Shown here: in pieces, positions 55,736 to 62,876 of the stretch
Position numbering within the stretch: position 1 is the stretch's first letter
How the letters are laid out: each line of letters starts with the position of its first letter
DNA from: Peptostreptococcus stomatis DSM 17678
GTDB lineage: Bacteria > Bacillota > Clostridia > Peptostreptococcales > Peptostreptococcaceae
Direction: 5' to 3'
DNA: 62,876 nt
Assembly: GCF_000147675.1 (NCBI RefSeq)
Contig: NZ_ADGQ01000064.1
Coordinates: 1-62,876, forward strand
Notes under the pieces: generated by a model
Database searches by the model: none
Told to the model about the DNA's origin: nothing
What the model saw: only the letters and a program-made list of their open reading frames with translations
Made by a program: the position numbers and the translations under genes

Positions 55736-56008
55736 CTACCTCCCATCTTCCTTTATTCTCAAAAGTTCCTCTATATGTCCATATACGCTTGAAACTTCGT
55801 CCCTTACTTCTTCGATTTCTCTTTCCATCTCATTATTTTTCTCACTTTGAAACATCAAAATGGAATTGCTGTCTCTTTTGACAGTATCAATCTTTTTCTC
55901 CAGTCTGCTTAGTTTTCTCCTGTTTAGTGCAGTAAAAGCTACTGCAAATCCTGCAAGGAAAACTTCCACAGATAAAAAGAGTCTTTCTTTATTTTCTGTT
56001 GTTTTCAT
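55736..56008 (-). CDS. Small membrane-anchored coiled-coil protein
   Basis: 90 residues: one N-terminal transmembrane helix (FLSVEVFLAGFAVAFTAL), then a long charged coiled coil to the end. I do not recognise the family. It lies 3 nt upstream of prgI and after the VirB6-like gene, so it is probably a minor part of the channel. Confidence 0.7.
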   Translation of the reverse strand: MKTTENKERLFLSVEVFLAGFAVAFTALNRRKLSRLEKKIDTVKRDSNSILMFQSEKNNEMEREIEEVRDEVSSVYGHIEELLRIKEDGR

Positions 56009-56018
56009 CTTATCCTCC

Positions 56019-56882
56019 TTAATGCGAGTTCATCACGCTTTTTGCAAGTGTTCCGCTCTTTAACATCATCAGTCCCAGTAATACGGCATATCCGAGTACC
56101 ATAAATATGCTCGTGTGTATGTCCGTAAAGTTTATCGTTTTAACCAATACTGCATAAATTCCAAGACAAACCATTAGAATCAATCCCTGAAGCCCTAAAG
56201 CAAACAGTCCTTTGATGTAGTTTGTTCCTATCTGCCCCCATTCTTTGTTTCCCATCGTCGCAAAAGGAATGGCTGAAACAGATGAGTACACATAGATTTC
56301 AAACATTCTTCCATAAACTACAAGCATAATCACGATGGATATTGCCTGTATTGCAACTTTTACAAGTGAGATTTCAAACAGAATCATTAAAAGCTCACCC
56401 AGTCCTTTATCCTTTAGGGCATCCACCATCTGAACAATCTGATCTCCGGAAACGGTGGCAGAGGTGTTGATTACCCCCGCCGCCTTGTTTACCATACTTT
56501 GTGCAACATCAAAAACCGCCATTGAAAACTCAAAGGCATGAGATACTAACCATACAGCAATCCACATCTTGATGATGTATTTGAAAAACTCAAAGGTGTC
56601 CGTATCGTGCATATTGTTCTTTTGCATGACCATATTGATAAGCTCGATACAAAGGACTGCCGTTATTATTAGCCCTGCTATGGGAATAATAACGGAATCA
56701 TTAATATTTTTAATAAAGCTGAATACTTCTCCGTTCCACCCCATAGGTGTCTTTCCTACATCTGCTGCAACGCTGTTTACCTGATTGTTTATGTCAAGAA
56801 ACATGGACTCTAAGTTTGCCTTGATACCTCCGAGCAGAAGTTCTCTGAAAAATTCTTCTATCTTATCGAAAATACCAAACAT
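56019..56882 (-). CDS. VirB6/TrbL-like conjugation membrane protein (CD1112 type)
   Basis: 287 residues with an amphipathic N-terminus (FDKIEEFFRELLLGGIKANLESMF) and about six transmembrane helices, including VIIPIAGLIITAVLCIELINMVM. It matches the CD0415/CD1112-type inner-membrane channel proteins of Tn1549-like elements. Located between Maff2 and the small coiled-coil protein. Confidence 0.88.
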   Translation of the reverse strand: MFGIFDKIEEFFRELLLGGIKANLESMFLDINNQVNSVAADVGKTPMGWNGEVFSFIKNINDSVIIPIAGLIITAVLCIELINMVMQKNNMHDTDTFEFFKYIIKMWIAVWLVSHAFEFSMAVFDVAQSMVNKAAGVINTSATVSGDQIVQMVDALKDKGLGELLMILFEISLVKVAIQAISIVIMLVVYGRMFEIYVYSSVSAIPFATMGNKEWGQIGTNYIKGLFALGLQGLILMVCLGIYAVLVKTINFTDIHTSIFMVLGYAVLLGLMMLKSGTLAKSVMNSH

Positions 56883-56892
56883 AGATTTCTCC

Positions 56893-57108
56893 TTACTTCA
56901 AAAGATTTGCAAGTAGCGGAATAAGCTTTAAGCCGATAAGGACAATACCTCCTCCAGCCATAAGCTGCTTTATACCCTGTGATTTTGCTCCGGGATTATC
57001 TGAACCATATCCTTCCATCAGGTTGATAACTCCCCACGCTCCAAGTCCTGCCCCTACTGCTGTTACCAAGATTTTTAATACATTTACCGCCTGTGTAAAA
57101 AATTCCAT
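56893..57108 (-). CDS. Maff2 family small membrane protein (VirB2-like)
   Basis: 71 residues with two hydrophobic helices (VNVLKILVTAVGAGLGAWGV and MAGGGIVLIGLKLIPLLANLL) separated by a glycine-rich loop. This is the Maff2 family, which resembles pilin-like VirB2 subunits. Start chosen at MEFFTQAVN, with GGAGG 9 nt upstream inside the end of the ssb gene; the longer basic reading has no site. Confidence 0.88.
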   Translation of the reverse strand: MEFFTQAVNVLKILVTAVGAGLGAWGVINLMEGYGSDNPGAKSQGIKQLMAGGGIVLIGLKLIPLLANLLK

Positions 57109-57109
57109 T

Positions 57110-57421
57110 TTATTCTTCCTCCTTATTTTCTTTCTTCTCAATTTTGTTGTATGACTTTACTACAAAGTTTTTGTAAGTCTTACCGTCTTTTTCACGCTCT
57201 TTGAAATATCCAAAGATATGAATGAGATCGCCTTTTTCAAATCCTTTTGCCACTTCCGTTTTCTCTCCATAAGCTGCACAGTTGATATATTCCTTGCCTT
57301 TCCCGTATTTTTTTACAAGAGTAAAGTTTGCAACTTCTACTGTTTCCTCATCTTTTTCAAAACTTGAAAAAGTAGGCTCTGCAACCAAGTTGGCATTGAT
57401 GTTAATCATTTCCTGCTTCAT
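57110..57421 (-). CDS. Single-stranded DNA-binding protein
   Basis: A 103-residue OB-fold protein: ININANLVAEPTFSSFEKDEETVEVANFTLV, then CAAYGEKTEVAKGFEKGDLIHIFGYFKERE, and a short Lys/Glu tail without the usual DDDIPF tip. It likely coats transferred single strands. AAAGGAGATAAAGAC precedes the ATG. The last codons overlap the ribosome binding site of Maff2. Confidence 0.85.
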   Translation of the reverse strand: MKQEMININANLVAEPTFSSFEKDEETVEVANFTLVKKYGKGKEYINCAAYGEKTEVAKGFEKGDLIHIFGYFKEREKDGKTYKNFVVKSYNKIEKKENKEEE

Positions 57422-57591
57422 TTGTCTTTATCTCCTTTTTCTTTTCAATAAAAAACGACTGAAAGTTTTATTTTCCAATCGCTTCACAACCTCGATATTA
57501 AATTTTTCCTGCCTGTTAAGTGGGATTTCTTATCCTTATCATCTTTCCTCCTGCTTTTTACATGAAAAAAGCAGCAAATCTATTTTTAGAC
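57422..57591 (-). other. Spacer with a hairpin
   Basis: 170 bp without a gene. It contains a stem GCTTTTT / AAAAAGC near 57553-57572, just past the end of the hypothetical gene at 57592. Confidence 0.4.
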
Positions 57592-58029
57592 TTACTGCTT
57601 ATCATCACTGCTGTTTACTTGTTTTTCTTCTTTTATCTTTTCTATCTTCTTCGTATCTACAAAGTGAGTAGCATACCATTTTTCAATATATTCAGAACCA
57701 CTTTTGCTAAACCGTAGTTTAATAACCGGCTTTTTCCCTTGCCCGTTCTTTTTCTTAACCGCCCATCTCTTATATACACAAAACGACGGTTTTAGATTTC
57801 CTTTCTTTGCATATACCCTCATTTCATGCAGTATTGTAGACAATTTTTTAAGATTGACCTTGCATACTTTTTCCAAATACAAAACTTTTCCATTTCTCCA
57901 AAGTTCATAGTCAGTCTTTGAAAGTATTTCCAAATCCATAAGCACATCTACTGCTGTTGCATATCCTTTTCTTTTTAATTGGTGATACATAGATGAATGA
58001 ACTTTTCCTATCAGCTCTTTATCGTTCAA
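57592..58029 (-). CDS. Conserved hypothetical protein of the transfer operon
   Basis: 145 residues, basic. It begins NDKELIGKVHSSMYHQLKRKGYATAVDVLMDL and has a conserved-looking block, PSFCVYKRWAVKKKNGQGKKPVIKLRFSKSG, before an acidic-basic tail. I have no function for it. Position between virD4 and ssb suggests a DNA-processing or channel accessory role. Confidence 0.7.
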   Translation of the reverse strand: MNDKELIGKVHSSMYHQLKRKGYATAVDVLMDLEILSKTDYELWRNGKVLYLEKVCKVNLKKLSTILHEMRVYAKKGNLKPSFCVYKRWAVKKKNGQGKKPVIKLRFSKSGSEYIEKWYATHFVDTKKIEKIKEEKQVNSSDDKQ

Positions 58030-58092
58030 TAAGGTTTCCTCCTTGTGTATTTCTCTTTGATTATTATACCAAATGCAAATAATATCTAACAG

Positions 58093-59874
58093 CTACAACT
58101 TCATAATAACCGTATTCTTATTTAGTTTAGCCTTGCCCCTTCTTTTCATATAGCTTTCTATATCAAACAGGTTCTTTTTATCATAATCCTCAAGTAGCTT
58201 ATAGTTCTTGTGCTTTGTAATATCAAATTTATCCGATAGGAAAGGGCGGACACCACGAAGTTGAAAGATACATTTACTGCCGTCCATAACTGTTATCTCA
58301 TCTTGGCTCATCAGTTCCTTACCGGTCTTTTGATAATTTAATCCGAAACTCTTTTGATTGCTCCTTGTTTCAGAAGTGTTATATAGGTCTATGGTTTCCT
58401 TACCAAGTGTTTCAGATAGCTCTTTAAGTGTTGTTTTCTCTTTGCCACCTAAGAATAGGGTACTATCACAGTTACCTACGATTGTATCGGCGTTATCCTT
58501 GTAGATTGCCTTTAACTGAGATTGTGCCTGTAAAATGATACTTGCGGATATTTCTCTGGAACGAATGGTTGCAATGAGCTTTTCAAACTTTGGAATCAAG
58601 CCGATATTTGCAAACTCATCCAAAAGACACCTTACATGAACAGGTAATCTTCCGCCGTAAACATCATCCGCCTTATCACAGAGCAGATTAAATAACTGAG
58701 AGTACATAATGGATACTACAAAGTTAAAGGTATCATCGGTGTCCGAGATAATAACAAAGAGGGCAGTCTTTCTATCACCAAGAGTATCCAGTTCCAATTC
58801 ATCTTCTTGCATCAAGTCCCTAAGCTCCTGAATGTCAAATGGAGCAAGCCTTGCACCGCAAGAAATTAAAATAGACTTCGCTGTTTTTCCGGCTGCCAAT
58901 TTGTACTTCTTATATTGTTTCACCGCAAAATGTGTAGGTTCTTTCTTTTCCAATGCTTCAAAGAGTCTGTCTATCGGATTCATGTATGTTTCGTCATCTT
59001 CTCTGACTTCTGAAGCGTCTATCATATCAAGGAGAGTTGCAAAGTTCTTTTCTTCTCTTGGTGCTTCATAGAAGATATATCCTATAAGGGCTGTATAGTA
59101 GAGTTTCTCGGCTTTTACCCAAAAATCCTCACCTGCCTTTTCTCCCTCACCTTTGGTATTTGCAATGATAGTCTGAACAAGTTTTAATATATCTTTCTCA
59201 GAACGAATATAGGCAAATGGATTGTATTTCATGCTCTTTTTGAAGTTGATGGTATTTAAAATTTTTATCTCATATCCGTTATCTTCAAGCATTTTGCCAC
59301 ACTCAAGGACTATCGTTCCTTTCGGATCGGTTACGCAATATGACGAGTGCATTTGCATAAGGTTCGGTTTGACATAAAACCTCGTCTTACCACTTCCACT
59401 ACCTCCTATGACAAGTACATTCTTATTTCTTGCATACTTTGGATTAGCAGGTCTGCCATTCATTGTCAGTCGTTCTGTTTGTGTTAGCAAGATGTTGTTT
59501 TGAAACTTCTCGTCCATATATGGCTCGATGTCTTTTTTATTTCCCCATCTTGCTGAGCCATACTCTTTTCCCTGCCTAAACTTCTTGGCGTTTTTACCTT
59601 TGGTATAGATAATGAATTTAATTATAGCAGCAACTCCTATTCCTGTCAGTATATCCACCAAATAAATACTTGGGAGAAAACTCATTGTATTAAGCTCTAA
59701 TATTCCCTGAAATATCCTGTCAATCACATCTCCACCGGTATAGCTTCTCACATGATGAGAGAAGATGTTGCCAATATAGAAAAATGCAAGATAGGGAATG
59801 TTTTGTTTTACAAACTTTGCCTTATCTTGCACCTTAAATATGCCTTTAATGTCTTTTAATATTTTATCTATCAC
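58093..59874 (-). CDS. VirD4/TraG-type coupling protein
   Basis: 593-residue ATPase that brings the relaxosome to the channel. Two transmembrane helices lie near residues 25-100. Walker A VIGGSGSGKTRFYVKPNL lies near 155, Walker B LLDEFANIGLIPKF near 405, and the conserved ILQAQSQLKAIY follows. The start is taken as the GTG at 59874, 10 nt after GGAGG. A TTG reading from 59892 contains the ribosome binding site and is unlikely. It overlaps the BRO gene. Confidence 0.93.
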   Translation of the reverse strand: MIDKILKDIKGIFKVQDKAKFVKQNIPYLAFFYIGNIFSHHVRSYTGGDVIDRIFQGILELNTMSFLPSIYLVDILTGIGVAAIIKFIIYTKGKNAKKFRQGKEYGSARWGNKKDIEPYMDEKFQNNILLTQTERLTMNGRPANPKYARNKNVLVIGGSGSGKTRFYVKPNLMQMHSSYCVTDPKGTIVLECGKMLEDNGYEIKILNTINFKKSMKYNPFAYIRSEKDILKLVQTIIANTKGEGEKAGEDFWVKAEKLYYTALIGYIFYEAPREEKNFATLLDMIDASEVREDDETYMNPIDRLFEALEKKEPTHFAVKQYKKYKLAAGKTAKSILISCGARLAPFDIQELRDLMQEDELELDTLGDRKTALFVIISDTDDTFNFVVSIMYSQLFNLLCDKADDVYGGRLPVHVRCLLDEFANIGLIPKFEKLIATIRSREISASIILQAQSQLKAIYKDNADTIVGNCDSTLFLGGKEKTTLKELSETLGKETIDLYNTSETRSNQKSFGLNYQKTGKELMSQDEITVMDGSKCIFQLRGVRPFLSDKFDITKHKNYKLLEDYDKKNLFDIESYMKRRGKAKLNKNTVIMKL

Positions 59875-60595
59875 GAGTCTTTTCACCTCCAATCAAGAGT
59901 AAAAGAAAGTGTCTTCCTTTAGGTGTTACAAAGGTTTGAATGCCCACTGCATCATTATCGTTTCTGCACCATTCCTTTACTTCAAAATATCCCTTATTGT
60001 TCTTAGCATAGGGTAGAAGTCTGTTTTTCTTATCTCTGTAAATGAGTTCCTTCTCTAAGAGGAATTGAATAAATACCTTTTGTGGAATATGAAGCTCTTT
60101 TGCTGTGTTTCTAAAGTTGGTCAGCAGATTGTTATTCACCAGTTCATCAAAATACTTGGCTTTCGGCTCTAAATCTTCTATGATTTTTTCTTTTTCAGCA
60201 ATCAGGTGATTGGCAAGGAGTACCGCATTTGCCAATATTTCTTCATTACTCATTTTTTCTTGATTTTTGATATATCCGCCATTCTTACGAATACTCGGCA
60301 ATACCTCTGTGGTTACCCATCTTTTAAAGTCCTTTGCCTGTGGTAACTTGGAAGATAGGATAAGAGAGTAAAGACCGGACTCGTTGATTATCGTAAATGA
60401 CTGTCTACCACCAAGGGTGTCGTGTTTCACGACTCCCTTATCTTCTTCCGCAATGTGTCTTACCAAAGCATCTCTCGTGTTTGAATAGCCCAGTTTTTCG
60501 GCTACTTCTTTTCCGATAAAGAAAAACTCACCGTCTTTTTCCATTACAGTGAGTTTCCCGAATTCCATATTTTCAAATGTTATCAAACTGCTCAT
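59864..60595 (-). CDS. BRO-family antirepressor (Bro-N and KilAC-like domains)
   Basis: 243 residues. N-terminal Bro-N domain (FGKLTVMEKDGEFFFIGKEVAEKLGYSNTRDALVRHI...ESGLYSLILSSKLPQAKDFKRWVTTEVLPSIRKNGGY) and a C-terminal KilAC-like DNA-binding part. Such proteins act as antirepressors in phages and elements. Its ATG overlaps the end of the PcfB-like gene. Confidence 0.88.
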   Translation of the reverse strand: MSSLITFENMEFGKLTVMEKDGEFFFIGKEVAEKLGYSNTRDALVRHIAEEDKGVVKHDTLGGRQSFTIINESGLYSLILSSKLPQAKDFKRWVTTEVLPSIRKNGGYIKNQEKMSNEEILANAVLLANHLIAEKEKIIEDLEPKAKYFDELVNNNLLTNFRNTAKELHIPQKVFIQFLLEKELIYRDKKNRLLPYAKNNKGYFEVKEWCRNDNDAVGIQTFVTPKGRHFLLLLIGGEKTRDR

Positions 60596-61083
60596 AAGCT
60601 CTGCTCCTTTTGTTTATTCTTAACTTTATCCTTAGAAACAGTATTTTTTGCCATCTCCTTAAACTTCTCAATATTTTTGTGAATGGACTCTTTCCTCTCA
60701 GCCTTTCTTTCTGATGTTGCAAGAGCATTTTTAAAGGCTTTCTCCATTATTTTCATATCTTTGGCTTGGAAAAATACGGAGTATTTGCCTGTTTCCTTAT
60801 CTTTCATCACTGAAAACTTAACACCATATTTGTTAAGCTCTTTTTTCAGTTCTTTCAGTTCCGCTTCTTCTACCGGTATTTCTTCCAGCTGTCCTTTTTT
60901 CGCCATATCCTTGAGCTTGACTTCATTTCCGTTTACTTTAACGAGCTTTTCAAGTCCTCCCAGTTTCTCTGCTTCTTTCATCAGTTTTTTCAATAGTGTT
61001 AAAAGAAGTTTTCCGGTTACTTTGGCAGCCTTAACCTCAAGGCTTAGTGTCTTTCTTGCAATTTCTTCGTTAATCACATTCAA
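60592..61083 (-). CDS. PcfB family protein (DUF3801)
   Basis: 163 residues, lysine-rich: IARKTLSLEVKAAKVTGKLLLTLLKKLMKEAEK, then YGVKFSVMKDKETGKYSVFFQAKDMKIMEKAFK. This is the pattern of PcfB-like relaxosome accessory proteins, thought to link the relaxosome with the coupling protein. It overlaps the replication-initiator gene by 4 nt and the BRO gene by 4 nt. Confidence 0.85.
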   Translation of the reverse strand: MNVINEEIARKTLSLEVKAAKVTGKLLLTLLKKLMKEAEKLGGLEKLVKVNGNEVKLKDMAKKGQLEEIPVEEAELKELKKELNKYGVKFSVMKDKETGKYSVFFQAKDMKIMEKAFKNALATSERKAERKESIHKNIEKFKEMAKNTVSKDKVKNKQKEQSL

Positions 61084-62108
61084 TATCCTCCTCTCATATC
61101 ATAGCTTACAAGGGCAGAGTAATGTGCATCTATCCCACTTGGTGCATTATATGCTGCTGTTAGGACAAATGCTCTGATATTCCTAATCTTGTATTCATTT
61201 TCCTTAATAACATCTGACAGATACTCCAAATGCTCTGATTTAAGTTTTCTAAATCTTTCTTTTACTATATGTGCAGGAAGCTTCGTTTGATTGATTGTAA
61301 CAAACTCTCTATCATCAAGTATCATAATATCTGCCAGTATCTTTAATATCTCATCAAAGTCTTTAACTATAAATTTATTGCCCAACTCAAGATGTTCATA
61401 ATAGCCTGTCTGTGTTCTTAACTCATCTAAGCAGTTCTGATATATATTTTTGTTTTCTATTTCCGCCTCTCCGTCCATCCTTTTTCTTGGTTTTGAATAC
61501 TCGGCATCTATGACGGAATGATGGGTGGAATTATATGATGAAATATCTGTAGTAATCTTTGATGAATTATTTGTAGTAATCTCTGGTAATGGTTGGGGCA
61601 TATTGCCATTTTGCATTGGCAGATTTTGCTCTGTTGCATTGGTGCAATCTGCACTTGTGCATTGGTGGATTTTGCACTTTTCCATTGGTGCATTTTGCCC
61701 TAATGCATTAGGCATAGCTTTTTCTAAGGCTTGTAATTCTTCTTTTTTCTTTTTGTTCTCAATTTCAGCATAAAGTTCCTCCAGCTTTTCAGTATTTATG
61801 GTGTACCATTTTGTTTTATCTCTTGGATCTTTATTGTAGTTTCCTACGAGTAGAAAACCTGCCTTTTCCAACTTCGCAAAGGTTCTTTTTACAGTATCGA
61901 AACTCATATAGTCAAAATCTTTTTCCTGCCATGCTCTTATTGAGTTATATGTCCAATATCTTCCGTCATAGAAGTTATTGCCGGATTTCTTATTTATTTC
62001 TATCCAATAGTTTATTTGCTGTAAGATAAGAGCTTCATTTAAACCTATCTCTCTTGCCAATGTCTTATTTGCAACGATAGGTTGTTCATCAAATAAATAC
62101 ATACTCAT
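61080..62108 (-). CDS. Replication initiator-like protein (RepA_N/DUF6017 type)
   Basis: 342 residues. The N-terminal winged-helix domain (LAREIGLNEALILQQINYWIE...GRYWTYNSIRAWQEKDFDYMSFDTVKRTFAKLEKAGFL) resembles replication initiators of the RepA_N/DnaD-like sort. A variable linker (about 130-225) follows, and a C-terminal DUF6017-like domain (IYQNCLDELRTQTGYYEHL...). The linker DNA contains 23-bp direct repeats. It is the first large gene of the transfer operon after a terminator, so the element may replicate when excised. Confidence 0.8.
   Translation of the reverse strand: MSMYLFDEQPIVANKTLAREIGLNEALILQQINYWIEINKKSGNNFYDGRYWTYNSIRAWQEKDFDYMSFDTVKRTFAKLEKAGFLLVGNYNKDPRDKTKWYTINTEKLEELYAEIENKKKKEELQALEKAMPNALGQNAPMEKCKIHQCTSADCTNATEQNLPMQNGNMPQPLPEITTNNSSKITTDISSYNSTHHSVIDAEYSKPRKRMDGEAEIENKNIYQNCLDELRTQTGYYEHLELGNKFIVKDFDEILKILADIMILDDREFVTINQTKLPAHIVKERFRKLKSEHLEYLSDVIKENEYKIRNIRAFVLTAAYNAPSGIDAHYSALVSYDMRGGY
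61537..61584. repeat. Two 24-bp AT-rich direct repeats next to the iterons
   Basis: GATGAAATATCTGTAGTAAT (first 20 bases, 61537) and GATGAATTATTTGTAGTAAT (61561) are tandem units of 24 bp. They encode ITTDISS and ITTNNSS in the replication-initiator linker. Their AT-rich composition beside iterons fits a DNA-unwinding element. Confidence 0.6.
61590..61727. repeat. 23-bp iteron array inside the replication-initiator gene
   Basis: Units start at 61613, 61636, 61659 and 61682, exactly 23 bp apart, with the pattern GCATTGG-tgN-ATTTTGC plus a 6-bp spacer. Degenerate copies flank them at 61590 and 61705. The period is not a multiple of three and the encoded protein is not repetitive, so the selection is on DNA. 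Iterons inside the coding sequence of the initiator are a known property of RepA_N replicons. I read it as a candidate origin. Confidence 0.7.
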
Positions 62109-62142
62109 CTAAAAGCTCTCCTTTCCATATTTTTTCGCATAG

Positions 62143-62169
62143 AAAAAGACGATAGTTTTTTCTATCGCC
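62143..62169 (-). terminator. Terminator before the replication-initiator gene
   Basis: Minus strand: GGCGATAG / CTATCGTC stem with a short A-rich loop, then TTTTTC. It follows the small membrane protein gene and may separate it from the transfer operon. Confidence 0.7.
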
Positions 62170-62192
62170 TTTGGTAACAGTTTTATATTTTT

Positions 62193-62477
62193 TTATATTG
62201 ATTTTATCGCTTCATTGATTCCCTGTATAAAAGCTATTATTGCCGCTCCAATCATCGGTATTCCGTAAGGGCTTAGCAGAAATCCGATGATGAGTGCTTC
62301 TATTGCTGCTTTTGTATTGTGCAGCATAAAGAACGAGCCTATGGCAGCAAATACACACATCAGCATTAGCAAATACAATATCGCTGTTCCTATACTAAGC
62401 AAGAATGTTAGAAATGCGGTCAAAATGCTTAACAGCAGGCTGATTGGGAACAAGATTATTTTTATTATCCATCTCAT
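62193..62477 (-). CDS. CD1845-type small membrane protein
   Basis: 94 residues, almost entirely hydrophobic: two or three helices (IILFPISLLLSILTAFLTFL, TAILYLLMLMCVFAAIGSFF and a third near 62-85). Proteins of the CD1845 type occur at this place in Tn1549-like elements; their function is unknown. Its ATG overlaps the stop of a 23-codon ORF (ATGA). Confidence 0.8.
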   Translation of the reverse strand: MRWIIKIILFPISLLLSILTAFLTFLLSIGTAILYLLMLMCVFAAIGSFFMLHNTKAAIEALIIGFLLSPYGIPMIGAAIIAFIQGINEAIKSI

Positions 62478-62545
62478 TGATTCACCACCGCCTTTGCTAA
62501 TGGAATAACTGACACAATGGCTTGAAATATTTTTCTACATATCAT
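62474..62545 (-). CDS. 23-residue ORF coupled to the CD1845-type gene
   Basis: MICRKIFQAIVSVIPLAKA plus four residues. AAAAGGAGG lies 5 nt before the ATG, and its TGA overlaps the downstream ATG, so it is probably translated and may control the next gene by coupling. It could also be a small membrane or amphipathic peptide. I know no family for it. Confidence 0.55.
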   Translation of the reverse strand: MICRKIFQAIVSVIPLAKAVVNQ

Positions 62546-62581
62546 AAAAGCCTCCTTTTCGATATTTTGTTTGATTTTAAA

Positions 62582-62640
62582 AATAGGGATACAGTGCTGA
62601 AAGCTCCTATTTATCAAGCTTTTTCCTCTGTATCCCTATT
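62582..62640 (-). terminator. Long hairpin with T run upstream of the small-ORF unit
   Basis: 13-bp arms AATAGGGATACAG / CTGTATCCCTATT (62582-62594 / 62628-62640) around a 33-nt centre with its own AAAGCT / AGCTTT pairing, followed on the minus strand by TTTAAAA. Terminator or attenuator. The 11-base sequence TGTATCCCTAT also occurs near 23286 in the recombinase leader. Confidence 0.55.
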
Positions 62641-62645
62641 ATATC

Positions 62646-62876
62646 TCAAGCCCATTTTGTGTGAGATAAGCTGTTCGCTTTATTAGCCATAAAATCACCT
62701 TCCTATTCGTATTATTGAGCTTGAACAATTCAATTATACGACGGAATGGTGATTTTTTTGTATAACATATGTAGCGCACCCGCATAGCGGGTGGATTATT
62801 GTTTCGCACGCTTTGCGAGCTCAACAGGGACACGTCCCTACAATAAAAACAGCGAGGCAGCTCTATCCCCTTAATC
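62646..62876 (-). mobile_element. Remnant of an IS200/IS605-type left end
   Basis: A 14-codon ORF (62690-62646) reads MANKANSLSHTKWA-stop, matching the start of many IS200-type TnpA proteins, with AGGAAGG upstream. It is cut off at the tryptophan that normally precedes MCKYHIVF. Upstream lie strong hairpins typical of such ends: CACCCGC / GCGGGTG near 62778-62794 and AGGGAC / GTCCCT near 62826-62839. The rest of the transposase is absent. The window ends inside this region. Confidence 0.55.

Noticed and set aside
61500-61730. Protein-level repeat or CRISPR-like array in the replication-initiator gene
   Set aside because: The units have no unique spacers, the 23-bp period is not a multiple of three, and the encoded linker is not repetitive; an iteron array fits better.
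1-62876. tRNA, rRNA or CRISPR arrays
   Set aside because: None recognised by eye on either strand; no cloverleaf with a TTCGA-type T-loop and CCA-like end, and no regularly spaced repeats with unique spacers.

Overview
The window reads as a chromosome segment of a low-GC, anaerobic Gram-positive bacterium (Firmicutes; Clostridia or Tissierellia most likely). The evidence is the gene content (YlqF, RimM-TrmD, a YlxM-Ffh pair), near-consensus sigma-A promoters, strong GGAGG ribosome binding sites, and a conjugative element of the kind common in anaerobic Firmicutes. I cannot name the species.

Region 1 (about 1-11.5 kb) is housekeeping DNA: an FMN-dependent 2-hydroxy-acid oxidase, rnhB, alr, ylqF, rplS, tyrS, a Gate-domain membrane protein, trmD, rimM, khpA, rpsP, ffh and ylxM. 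tyrS is preceded by a 26-codon leader ORF containing a Tyr-Val-Tyr-Tyr-Tyr run, followed by mutually exclusive hairpins and a terminator. This looks like a ribosome-mediated attenuator where a T-box would be expected. Region 2 (11.6-15 kb) carries aspT-asdA, an aspartate/alanine exchange plus decarboxylation module that makes proton-motive force. Region 3 (15.2-16.9 kb) holds an IS200-type transposase with one in-frame stop and an ORF6N/phospholipase-D-like protein.

Region 4 (about 17 kb to the end of the window) is a large integrative and conjugative element whose right end lies outside. It has an HNH-type protein, three adjacent large serine recombinases, a sigma-like protein, an accessory block, a candidate oriT, mobC and relaxase. 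A long conjugation operon on the minus strand runs from the right: small membrane protein, replication initiator, PcfB-like protein, BRO antirepressor, VirD4, SSB, Maff2, VirB6-like, PrgI, VirB4, NlpC/P60 hydrolase, DUF4315/DUF4366 proteins, topoisomerase III, adenine methylase, AlbA_2 ATPase, a 3036-residue methylase-helicase and an SSB-like protein.

The most notable part is the very AT-rich accessory block at 24.9-33.6 kb. It is a compact minus-strand operon with three radical SAM proteins, a free PqqD-like recognition protein, a GNAT acetyltransferase, a PLDc_N-type small membrane protein and two ABC transporter systems. It ends in an easily missed 41-codon gene for a cysteine-free hydrophobic peptide with an internal repeat (IGAVVLW / IGAVFGW). 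I interpret it as a ribosomally made, radical-SAM-modified peptide (RiPP) system of a type I do not recognise.

Other unusual structures are a TnpV-like ORF with its own ribosome binding site overprinted inside the giant helicase gene, a 23-bp iteron array inside the replication-initiator gene with a period that is not a multiple of three, a calcium-binding-like tag shared by the helicase and the cell-wall hydrolase, and an ABC ATPase gene broken at a run of eight T.
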